7,282 nucleotides of DNA, taken from positions 1 through 7,282 of the forward strand of contig JAQSXQ010000075.1 in assembly GCA_029256565.1 (NCBI GenBank), written 5' to 3'. This document shows positions 1 through 6,431 of this stretch, one piece after another (position 1 is the first letter of the stretch; each line of letters starts with the position of its first letter). This DNA is from Mycobacterium sp. GTDB taxonomy: Bacteria; Actinomycetota; Actinomycetes; Mycobacteriales; Mycobacteriaceae. Made by a program: the position numbers and the translations under genes. Under the pieces are notes generated by a model. It searched no databases. It worked only from the letters and a program-made list of their open reading frames with translations, and was not told the origin of the DNA.

Positions 1-1221
1 GTCGGCCGAGACGGTGCGCAGGCCGCCGTCGGCACCCCAGTCGCGTTGCAGGACCAGGAAGTCGTCCATGTCGTCGGAGTTGAAGTTGGACAGCGCGAAC
101 GCGTTGTCGTAGCGCGGGATCGACCCGAATCCGGAGAAGACGAAGTCGGCGCCTGCCAGCAGCACGGGCAGCGTGTGCGCGCTGCGCCGGATGTCGGACT
201 CGGAGATCAGGTTGTCGTTGCCCGCGCACGACTCGAGGTCGCGCATCATGACCATCAGGTTCTCGGCGAGCAGTTCCTTCATGCCCTCGGGCACCGATGC
301 CACGACGCCGACACCGTCGATGCCGCCGTTCTGCACGCCCTGGGAACCCAGCGCCCGCGCCAGCGACACGCACCGCGACTCGAGGTAGAGGATCGAGCAC
401 CGCTCGGCTGCGCCCATCAGCACTTCGGCGCCACCGCCGCTGGTGACGCGCATCTTGAGCCCACGGGAGGCGTAGGCCGACGTCAGGATGGCCTTGCTGA
501 ACGGGGTGTCGTCACCGTCGACGAACACCTGCTCGGTGCCGTAGATCGAGATGGTCTCGGCATAGCTGGTGAGGCCGCGCAGCCCGAGCCGGAGTTCGAG
601 CGCTTCTTCGATGGAGCACTGCGCCATCGCCCCCGGCGTCCCGACCTGGCTGCCGATCAGCAGCGCCACAGCGTTCGACGGCGCGTCACCGAGCACGGGC
701 ACGGTGGTCTCGACCTCGCGGAAGCCGTATGCCACGGCGCTCGCGGCGTCGGCGGCGATCAGCAGCGGGTCGTCGAGCTGGTTGGTGACGTGGGCCTGGT
801 TGCTCGGGGTACGCCTGGCGCGCAGCTTGGTCATCGCCATCTGCATCTCGACGGGGCTGAGCAGCGCCACGACGTGAGCGAGTTTGGCGGGGGTGGTGCC
901 GCCGATCAGCCGCACCACCTCCGCCCGCGGCACGTTGACGTCGACGGCCATGCGGGCCAGCACGGCGTCGTCGAGTGCCATCGCCTCGTCCGCGACCGCG
1001 AGATCGATGCCGTAGCGGGCGATGAACTCGTCGATCACGTCGAACTCGGCGACGGACTTGCCGTCGAGTTCAAGCACCTCCCCGTCGCGCACGACCAGCG
1101 ACGGGGAGGGGTCTTGGGGACTGCGCATCGCGATCAGGCCGAGGTCGGCGTCGGCGACGCTGAACCCGTCGAGGTTGACCGGTTTCGCGTTGAGCACCTT
1201 CATGCGGCCCAACTCGCTCAC
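1..1221 (-). CDS. pduC: B12-dependent diol/glycerol dehydratase large subunit (PduC-like), 3' part cut off by window edge
   Basis: The 407 visible residues align almost without gaps, from memory, to Klebsiella PduC (554 aa), the catalytic subunit that converts 1,2-propanediol to propionaldehyde (or glycerol to 3-hydroxypropanal) by adenosylcobalamin radical chemistry. Roughly 145 C-terminal residues lie outside the window. Residues corresponding to the Klebsiella active site are all present at a +1 offset: Q142 and H144 (in NQAHVTN), E171 (ETTV), E222 (YAETIS), Q297 (VQNG), D336 (GNDN) and S363 (FSGFG). Two pocket residues differ: D302 replaces Ser301 and N337 replaces Gln336. The start is GTG at 1221, preceded by the purine-rich GGGGAAGGGG at a 6-nt distance; ATG at 1203 is the alternative. 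There is no N-terminal encapsulation helix; in PDU systems that signal is on the medium or small subunit. It follows the permease by 28 bp, so the two are probably co-transcribed. Medium and small subunits and a reactivase are expected just beyond the left edge. Family certain, substrate uncertain. Confidence 0.93.
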   Translation of the reverse strand, partial: MSELGRMKVLNAKPVNLDGFSVADADLGLIAMRSPQDPSPSLVVRDGEVLELDGKSVAEFDVIDEFIARYGIDLAVADEAMALDDAVLARMAVDVNVPRAEVVRLIGGTTPAKLAHVVALLSPVEMQMAMTKLRARRTPSNQAHVTNQLDDPLLIAADAASAVAYGFREVETTVPVLGDAPSNAVALLIGSQVGTPGAMAQCSIEEALELRLGLRGLTSYAETISIYGTEQVFVDGDDTPFSKAILTSAYASRGLKMRVTSGGGAEVLMGAAERCSILYLESRCVSLARALGSQGVQNGGIDGVGVVASVPEGMKELLAENLMVMMRDLESCAGNDNLISESDIRRSAHTLPVLLAGADFVFSGFGSIPRYDNAFALSNFNSDDMDDFLVLQRDWGADGGLRTVSAD

Positions 1222-1249
1222 GGCGAACCCCTTCCCCGATCGACGACGA

Positions 1250-2782
1250 TCAGTCGCGGATTTCGTTGTCCTCGAACACGACCCGGCCGATCATGTCGTA
1301 GCGCCGCGGGTCGCGCAGCTTGAAGTACAGCGACATTCCCGCACCGAGTACGAACAGGCCGACCACGATCCACGGCGTCAGCTTGAACAGCAGGGTGCCC
1401 GACGCCGCGCCTGCCGCGGACTCCTTGTGCTCCCACAGCAGGTACACGACGTACAGCATGCCGATGCCACCGAGCAGTGGTGCCAGGAACGTCTTGAACC
1501 AGTGCGCGCTGGACGGGTGGTTCTTGTGGAAGTGGAAGTACGCGATCACCGCGAAGGCGCACAGCGACTGCACGATCAGGATGGCCATGGTGCCGAGGAT
1601 CGCCAGCAGCGTGTACATGTGCACGTACGGATCCATGCCCGCGGCGAAGAACGCCAGGATCAGCACCAGCGTGATGCCGCTCTGCACGAACGACGCGATG
1701 TGCGGCGACCCGTGGGTGGGATGGGTTGCGCCGAGGGTCTTCTGCAGGCCCTTGGAAAGACCCTCGCGGCCGAGTGCGTAGAGGTAGCGCGAGGCACAGT
1801 TGTGGAACGCCATGCCGCAGGCGAACGAACCGGTCACCAGCAGGATGTTGAACAGCGTGATGGCCCACTCGCCGTAGGTGTCGCGGACCGGTCCGAAGAA
1901 GATCTCCGACGAGGTGTCCGCGCTCTGGGCGAGTTCGATCGACTGCTGCGGCCCGGTGCCCGCGATGGCCATCCACGACACGAACACGTAGAAGATGCCG
2001 ACGCCGAGGACGCTGATCATGGTGGCGCGGGGGATGATCCGCTTCGGGTCCTTGGACTCCTCGCCGTACATGGCGGTCGACTCGAAGCCGACCCACGACC
2101 AGAACGCGAAGAACAGACCGAGGCCGGCGCTCGCGCCCGCGATGGCAGCAGGGGTGAACGCCCCGATGGGGTTGAGCGTCTCGGCGATGGCGAAGCCGTC
2201 GGGCCCGCCGCCCTTGACCAGCACCGCGACGGCGCCGAGCGACAGCATGATGATCTCGGTGACCAGGAAGACGCCGAGCACCTTGGCGGTCAGGTTCACG
2301 TCGAAGTAGGTGAGGATCGCGTTGAGTACCAGCATCAGCAGCGCCGGGATGATCCAGTGGATGTCGACATTGAACTGTGACGACAGGAAGTTCTTGAAGA
2401 AGAACGAGAAGATGCCGATCAGCGACGCCTCGAAGACGATGTAGGCCATCGTGATCAGCAGGCCGCTGGCCATGCCGACGACACGGCCGAGGCCGTGGGA
2501 GATGTAGCCGTAGAACGCACCGGTCGTGGTGATGTGCTTGGCCATGGTGGCGTAGCCGATGGCGAACAGTCCGAGCACGACGGTGGCGACGATGTAGCCG
2601 GCGGGCGCGTGCGAACCATTTCCGAAGCCGACGGCGATCGGCACGTTGCCGACCATTGCGGTGATGGGCGCGGCCGTCGCGACGGCCATGAAGATGACCC
2701 CGAGGGTTCCGACGGCGTTCCGCTTGAGCCGTTGGACGGAGTCACCCGTGTTTTCTTCGCGCGAAACGACTTGATCGGTCAT
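1250..2782 (-). CDS. APC-superfamily amino acid/amine permease
   Basis: A 510-residue integral membrane transporter with about 12 hydrophobic segments, the first near residues 24-50 and the last near 470-488, and short polar ends. Hallmarks of the APC superfamily are the TM1 region with AAPITAMVGN, the segment GFESTAMYGEESKDPKRIIP at 232-251, and NCASRYLYALGREG at 328-341. It probably imports an amino acid, amine or amino alcohol by proton or ion coupling; the exact substrate cannot be read from sequence. I chose ATG at 2782 (MTDQVVSREE) because GGAAGG lies 12 nt upstream and the hydrophobic core starts about 20 residues in. Upstream in-frame starts at 2824 (ATG) and 2857 would add a polar extension without a good Shine-Dalgarno and would run into the regulatory region. 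APC permeases accompany known RMM loci, which fits supply of 1-amino-2-propanol or a similar amine. First gene of the leftward unit, followed after 28 bp by the dehydratase. Confidence 0.92.
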   Translation of the reverse strand: MTDQVVSREENTGDSVQRLKRNAVGTLGVIFMAVATAAPITAMVGNVPIAVGFGNGSHAPAGYIVATVVLGLFAIGYATMAKHITTTGAFYGYISHGLGRVVGMASGLLITMAYIVFEASLIGIFSFFFKNFLSSQFNVDIHWIIPALLMLVLNAILTYFDVNLTAKVLGVFLVTEIIMLSLGAVAVLVKGGGPDGFAIAETLNPIGAFTPAAIAGASAGLGLFFAFWSWVGFESTAMYGEESKDPKRIIPRATMISVLGVGIFYVFVSWMAIAGTGPQQSIELAQSADTSSEIFFGPVRDTYGEWAITLFNILLVTGSFACGMAFHNCASRYLYALGREGLSKGLQKTLGATHPTHGSPHIASFVQSGITLVLILAFFAAGMDPYVHMYTLLAILGTMAILIVQSLCAFAVIAYFHFHKNHPSSAHWFKTFLAPLLGGIGMLYVVYLLWEHKESAAGAASGTLLFKLTPWIVVGLFVLGAGMSLYFKLRDPRRYDMIGRVVFEDNEIRD

Positions 2783-2863
2783 GGATTCCGGGTGCCTTCC
2801 AGGTGAACGGTAGGAGTCGGGCATGGCTCTGGTGTGGTCCAACCCACAACCGACCAACGTATA

Positions 2864-2876
2864 TTGGCACTACCAA
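2864..2876. promoter_or_regulatory. Third palindrome, probable operator of the leftward unit
   Basis: TTGGCACTACCAA has the same TGG-N5-CCA core spacing as the 17-bp operator, with 4-bp perfect arms. On the minus strand it falls between a weak -35 candidate (TTGCGG, about 2885-2890) and A/T-rich sequence (AATATA) that could serve as -10. This would place the permease-dehydratase unit under the same regulator. The promoter assignment on this strand is weak. Confidence 0.35.
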
Positions 2877-2913
2877 ATAGACTCCGCAACCGGAACGGCG
2901 ACCTTTTTTCGGC

Positions 2914-2928
2914 CAATGGTATCCATTG
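2914..2928. promoter_or_regulatory. Second operator-like palindrome overlapping the -35 box
   Basis: CAATGGTATCCATTG has perfect 6-bp arms around TAT and shares the AATGG/CCATT half-sites of the neighbouring 17-bp palindrome, but with a 3-nt instead of a 5-nt gap. Its last three bases are the first three of the TTGACA box. The centres of the two palindromes are 20 bp apart, about two helical turns, which would allow binding on the same DNA face. Confidence 0.5.
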
Positions 2929-2955
2929 ACATAAATGGTCCGACCATTTTAGGGT
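2926..2955 (+). promoter_or_regulatory. Sigma-A-type promoter for the shell/enzyme operon
   Basis: A perfect -35 hexamer TTGACA (2926-2931) is followed after 18 nt by TAGGGT (2950-2955), which fits the loose mycobacterial TANNNT -10 pattern. Transcription would start near 2962, giving a leader of about 33 nt before the GTG at 2995. The 17-bp palindrome exactly occupies 2933-2949 of the spacer, so a bound repressor would block RNA polymerase. The start itself is not verified experimentally. Confidence 0.7.
2933..2949. promoter_or_regulatory. FadR/GntR-like operator palindrome in the promoter spacer
   Basis: AAATGGTCCGACCATTT is a perfect palindrome with 8-bp arms around a single central C. 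Its TGGTCCGACCA core and 17-bp length match the FadR-type (GntR family, FCD or FadR-C) operator layout TGG-N5-CCA. Its placement between the -35 and -10 boxes argues for repression relieved by a metabolite. The regulator identity is inferred from the site only. Confidence 0.65.
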
Positions 2956-2994
2956 GAGTCCGACGCAGCCCAACGAACTCACCACAGGAGTCTC

Positions 2995-4275
2995 GTGTAC
3001 GACTACGGCACATTCTCGTTCGAGTCCAAGACCCAGGTGTTGGAACGGGCGAAGACGTTCTGGAACCCGGACAAGACGCAGTTCTGGACCGACGCCGGGG
3101 TCGATCTGGTCATCGACCGCCGGGAGGGCTACTTCCTCTGGGACATGAGCGGCCGCCGACTGATCGACATGCACCTCAACGGCGGAACGTACAACCTCGG
3201 CCACCGCAATCCCGAGGTGATGCAAGCACTCGTCGACGGCATGGCGCACTTCGACGTCGGCAACCACCACTTCCCGTCGGTCGCCCGCACCGCGCTGGCG
3301 CAGCGGCTCGTCGAGTCCGCTCCGGCGTCGATCAGCAAGGTGGCCTTCGGTTCTGGCGGTGGCGAAGCCATCGACATCGCGCTCAAGAGCGCCCGCCACG
3401 CCACCCAGCGACGCAAGATCGTCTCGATCGTGAAGGCGTATCACGGTCATACCGGGCTCGCCGTGGCCACCGGCGACGATCGGTTCGCGAAACTCTTCCT
3501 CTCCGATCAGCCCGACGAGTTCATCCAGGTTCCCTTCGGAGACGTCGACGCGATGGAACAGGCCGTGCGCGGCCGCGACGTCGCCGCGGTCATCATGGAG
3601 ACCATCCCCGCGACGTACGGCTTCCCCCTGCCGCCGCCGGGCTACCTCGAGGCCGTCAAGGATTTGTGCGTCCGCTACGACGCGCTCTACATCGCCGACG
3701 AGGTCCAGACGGGCCTGATGCGCACCGGCGAGATGTGGGCCATCACCAAGCACGGCATCGAACCGGACATCATGGTCGCGGGCAAGGGACTCTCGGGCGG
3801 CATGTACCCGATCACCGCGGCGATGCTCGGCGACCGCGCCGCCCAATGGCTCGACCAGGACGGGTTCGGTCACATCTCCACCTTCGGCGGCGCCGAACTC
3901 GGCTGCGTCGCGGCGATCAAGACCCTCGAGATCAGCGGTAGGCCCGAGGTGCGGTCGTCGGTGCACTACATCGCCGACATCTTCGCCAAGGGACTGGCCC
4001 GCATCCAGGCCGACTACCCGGACTGGTTCATCGGCATCCGACAGAACGGCGTGGTGATCGGGCTCGAGTTCGATCACCCCGAGGGCGCCAAGTTCGTGAT
4101 GCGCGAACTCTATGAGCGGGGGGTGTGGGCGATCTTCTCCACACTCGATCCCCGTGTGCTGCAATTCAAGCCGGGTCTGCTGCTCAGCCGTGACCTGTGC
4201 GAGGACGTCCTGGATCGCTTGGACGTGGCGGTCGGCGCGGCGCGCAATTCGGCCACTGGACGGAGGAAGTCGTGA
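2995..4275 (+). CDS. Class III PLP-dependent aminotransferase-family enzyme (possible amino alcohol-phosphate phospho-lyase)
   Basis: A full-length 426-residue fold-type I PLP enzyme. Visible motifs are GSGGGEA at 119-125 (phosphate-binding region), AYHGHTG at 148-154, IADEVQTG at 233-240 with D235 contacting the pyridine nitrogen, and VAGKGLSGG at 261-269 with K264 as the Schiff-base lysine. Class III members are mostly omega-aminotransferases, but the family includes ethanolamine-phosphate phospho-lyases, and the RMM homologue is proposed to cleave 1-aminopropan-2-ol O-phosphate to propionaldehyde, ammonia and phosphate. Sequence alone does not separate these two activities. The start is GTG at 2995 with AGGAG only 4 nt upstream and a short leader from the predicted promoter. 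I see no encapsulation helix at either end. Its stop overlaps the next gene's GTG by 4 nt (GTGA), implying translational coupling. No kinase to supply a phosphorylated substrate is in the window. Confidence 0.92.
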   Translation: MYDYGTFSFESKTQVLERAKTFWNPDKTQFWTDAGVDLVIDRREGYFLWDMSGRRLIDMHLNGGTYNLGHRNPEVMQALVDGMAHFDVGNHHFPSVARTALAQRLVESAPASISKVAFGSGGGEAIDIALKSARHATQRRKIVSIVKAYHGHTGLAVATGDDRFAKLFLSDQPDEFIQVPFGDVDAMEQAVRGRDVAAVIMETIPATYGFPLPPPGYLEAVKDLCVRYDALYIADEVQTGLMRTGEMWAITKHGIEPDIMVAGKGLSGGMYPITAAMLGDRAAQWLDQDGFGHISTFGGAELGCVAAIKTLEISGRPEVRSSVHYIADIFAKGLARIQADYPDWFIGIRQNGVVIGLEFDHPEGAKFVMRELYERGVWAIFSTLDPRVLQFKPGLLLSRDLCEDVLDRLDVAVGAARNSATGRRKS

Positions 4276-5822
4276 GCACCATGCCTGCGGTGAGTCACCT
4301 GCTCGAGCGTGCGCGCTGGGCTGCGGGCGCATACGCCGAGTACGACCAGACGGCGGTCGCCGCGATCGTGACGGCCGTCGCCGACGCCGCGTACGCCGAG
4401 TCCGAACGCTTCGCCGCCGCGGCGGTCACCGAGACCGGCATGGGCGTCGTCGCCGACAAGGTGCTGAAGAACCGCGCCTGCTCGCGCGGCATCGTCGACT
4501 ACTACCGCGGCGAGGACTTCGTCTCCCCCACCATCGACCACGCCCGCAAGATCGTCGAGATCCCCCGTCCCGCAGGCGTGGTGCTCGCGCTGACCCCGAC
4601 CACCAACCCGGTGTCGACGATCTACTTCAAGGTGATCCTCGCCCTGATGACCCGCAACGCGGTCGTCGTCGCGCCCCACCCCCGCGCGCGGCAGTGCTCC
4701 GTCGACGCGGTGCGCGTGCTGGCCGAGGCCGCAGTGAGCGCCGGCGCACCCGACGGCATCGTGTCGGTGGTCGAGGAACCGTCCATCCCCCTCGTCGAGG
4801 CCCTCATGGCCGACGAACGCACCGACGTCATCGTCGCCACCGGCGGCACCGGTGTCGTGCGCGCCGCGTACTCGTCGGGCAATCCCGCGCTCGGGGTCGG
4901 GCCGGGCAACGTGCCGGTCTTCGTCGACGCCAGTGCGGACGTCGAGGCCGCAGCCCGTCGCATCGTCGACAGCAAGGCGTTCGACAACTCGGTGCTGTGC
5001 ACCAACGAGTCCGTGCTGATCGTCGAGGAGGCTGTCGCAGGCAAGCTCAGTGCGGCACTCACCCGCAATGGCGCCCACATCCTCGACGAGGACGGCGCAC
5101 ATCGGTTGCGCCAGTTCATGTTCCCCGGCGGGAAGCTCAACACCGACGTGGTGGGCCGGTCGGCGGCGTGGATCGCCGAGCAATTCGGGCTCCGGGTTAC
5201 GCCGAAGACGCGGCTGCTGGTCGCGCCCTTCACCGACGTCGTCGGCGAGGAGGTGCTCACCCACGAGAAGCTTTGCCCCGTCCTCGGCATGACGACCGTG
5301 GTGGGCCCCGATCGCGGCATCCGCGCCGCCCGCGCCGTGGTCAGAATCGCCGGAGCCGGGCACTCGGCGGCGATCCACAGCGAGGACCCGCGCGTCATCA
5401 CCGACTTCGCCGCGCAGGTGCCCGTCCTGCGGGTGTCGGTCAACGTCGGCAACAGCACCGGGAGTTCGGGACTGGACACCAACCTCGCGCCGTCGATGAC
5501 GATCGGCACGGGTTTCGTCGGACGCAGCTCCATCGGCGAGAACCTGCAGCCGCACCACCTGATCAACCACACCCGGATCGCCTACAACGCCGACGCCGGC
5601 GTGGTGATGCCGAGCTTCTCGGGCATCTCGCCGTGGCGGGCGCCCGCCGGACCGGTTCCCGCGTACCCTCTGGCGTCCAACGACTCTGGCGCCGTGCCGC
5701 AGCCGGTGCGCCGCGACGCCCGTCCGACCGGTGCCCGGTCCAACGACCCTGGTATCGAGGCGCTGCGAGCCGAACTGCGCGCGCTGGTCGTCGAAGAACT
5801 CGCTCAACTGATCAAGAGGTGA
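4272..5822 (+). CDS. CoA-acylating aldehyde dehydrogenase of the microcompartment (PduP/EutE-type) with C-terminal encapsulation peptide
   Basis: This 516-residue enzyme would oxidise propionaldehyde, or another short aldehyde, to acyl-CoA with NAD+ inside the BMC lumen. Motifs: TPTTNP at 108-113, GGTG at 191-194 in the dinucleotide-binding part, and FDNSVLCTNE with catalytic C243, aligned with the FDNNLPC motif of PduP/EutE. After the catalytic core come a Pro/Ala/Arg/Asn-rich linker and a terminal amphipathic helix, EALRAELRALVVEELAQLIK at about 496-515, a typical encapsulation peptide. The start is GTG at 4272, which overlaps the upstream stop (GTGA) and sits 5 nt after GGAGG. ATG at 4281 would be 14 nt from it, and upstream in-frame starts would place 25 extra Arg/Gly-rich residues inside the previous gene. 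The linker contains two similar SND(S/P)G stretches, suggesting a small internal duplication. Substrate aldehyde is inferred from locus type. Confidence 0.94.
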   Translation: MSTMPAVSHLLERARWAAGAYAEYDQTAVAAIVTAVADAAYAESERFAAAAVTETGMGVVADKVLKNRACSRGIVDYYRGEDFVSPTIDHARKIVEIPRPAGVVLALTPTTNPVSTIYFKVILALMTRNAVVVAPHPRARQCSVDAVRVLAEAAVSAGAPDGIVSVVEEPSIPLVEALMADERTDVIVATGGTGVVRAAYSSGNPALGVGPGNVPVFVDASADVEAAARRIVDSKAFDNSVLCTNESVLIVEEAVAGKLSAALTRNGAHILDEDGAHRLRQFMFPGGKLNTDVVGRSAAWIAEQFGLRVTPKTRLLVAPFTDVVGEEVLTHEKLCPVLGMTTVVGPDRGIRAARAVVRIAGAGHSAAIHSEDPRVITDFAAQVPVLRVSVNVGNSTGSSGLDTNLAPSMTIGTGFVGRSSIGENLQPHHLINHTRIAYNADAGVVMPSFSGISPWRAPAGPVPAYPLASNDSGAVPQPVRRDARPTGARSNDPGIEALRAELRALVVEELAQLIKR

Positions 5823-5825
5823 CCC

Positions 5826-6431
5826 GTGGCTGAACTACGTTCGTTCATCTTCATCGACAGGCTGCAGCCGCAGACGATGTCGTATCTCGGCACCTGGATC
5901 AAGGGTGCCCTGCCCCGCGCCGACATGGCGGCCCAGATCATCGAGGTGGCACCGGGTCTCGACATCGAGGGCGTCACCGACGTCGCCCTCAAGCACGCCG
6001 ACGTCATGGCCGGCGTGCTGGTGGTCGAGCGCCAGTTCGGCTACCTGGAGTTCCACGGCGAGACCGGGTCGGTGAAGGCCGCCGCCGATGCGGCCCTCGA
6101 CGAACTGGGCGGCAGCGCCGACTCGGCCACGTCCCCGACGATCCTGGCCTCGCGGATCATCTCGAGCGTGGACCGACAGCACGCATTCCTGATCAACCGC
6201 AACAAGATCGGGTCGATGGTGCTGGCCGGCGAATCGCTCTACGTCCTGGAGGTGGCCCCCGCGTCGTACGCGATCCTGGCCACCAACGAGGCCGAGAAGG
6301 CCGCCGACGTGAAGGTCGTCGACTTCCGGATGATCGGTGCGACCGGCCGGGTCTACCTGTCCGGCACCGAGGCCGACGTCCGGCAGGCCGCCGCCGCGGC
6401 CGAGGATGCGCTGCGCCGGAGCGGGTCGTGA
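5826..6431 (+). CDS. Tandem-domain BMC-T shell protein (pseudohexameric trimer)
   Basis: A 201-residue protein made of two BMC domains, about residues 4-95 and 104-198, joined by a Ser/Ala-rich linker. The first domain begins LRSFIFIDRLQPQTMSYLGT and contains PGLDIEGVTDVALKHADV, close in pattern to the circularly permuted BMC fold of EutS/PduU and CsoS1D. The second repeats the arrangement (ILASRIISSVDRQHAFLINR, then VLEVAPASYAILATNEAEKA). BMC-T proteins trimerise into hexagon-shaped tiles, often with a large central pore thought to pass bulky metabolites or cofactors; pore residues cannot be assigned here. The start is GTG at 5826, 3 bp after the preceding stop, with GAGG 6 nt upstream overlapping that stop. 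Its stop overlaps the next GTG by 4 nt. Permutation is inferred from motif order recalled from known families; the tandem BMC call is firm. Confidence 0.9.
   Translation: MAELRSFIFIDRLQPQTMSYLGTWIKGALPRADMAAQIIEVAPGLDIEGVTDVALKHADVMAGVLVVERQFGYLEFHGETGSVKAAADAALDELGGSADSATSPTILASRIISSVDRQHAFLINRNKIGSMVLAGESLYVLEVAPASYAILATNEAEKAADVKVVDFRMIGATGRVYLSGTEADVRQAAAAAEDALRRSGS

Larger units (their letters stand above)
2783..2994. promoter_or_regulatory. Divergent promoter/operator region between the permease and shell operons
   Basis: This 212-bp gap separates two divergent units and is clearly more A/T-rich than its flanks. It holds a consensus-like rightward promoter, two AATGG/CCATT palindromes next to it, a further TTGG/CCAA palindrome near a candidate leftward promoter, and a six-T run at 2904-2909 of no obvious role. 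The arrangement suggests joint control of both units by one substrate-responsive repressor, whose gene is not in the window. I see no ORF with coding character here. Confidence 0.8.

Noticed and set aside
46..1323. Long plus-strand open frame opposite the dehydratase gene
   Set aside because: Its translation is rich in Arg, Gly, His and Asp with no family signal, while the opposite strand encodes a near full-pattern PduC homologue. Long antisense frames are usual in high-GC DNA.
2783..2857. N-terminally extended start for the permease
   Set aside because: Starts at 2857 or 2824 lack a good ribosome-binding site and the extra residues are polar and unlike APC permease N-termini. The 2782 start has GGAAGG upstream.
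2901..2912. T-run as an intrinsic terminator
   Set aside because: No GC-rich stem precedes the six Ts, and no transcript is expected to end there because the flanking units diverge.
2779..4332. Minus-strand frame covering the aminotransferase and regulatory region
   Set aside because: It spans the divergent promoter and the intact class III PLP gene on the other strand, and its product has no recognisable domain.
4110..5833. Long open frames on the minus strand and in another plus frame across the aldehyde dehydrogenase gene
   Set aside because: Both are low-complexity Arg/Gly/His/Asp-rich translations. The frame starting at 4272 carries the conserved dehydrogenase motifs and the catalytic Cys.
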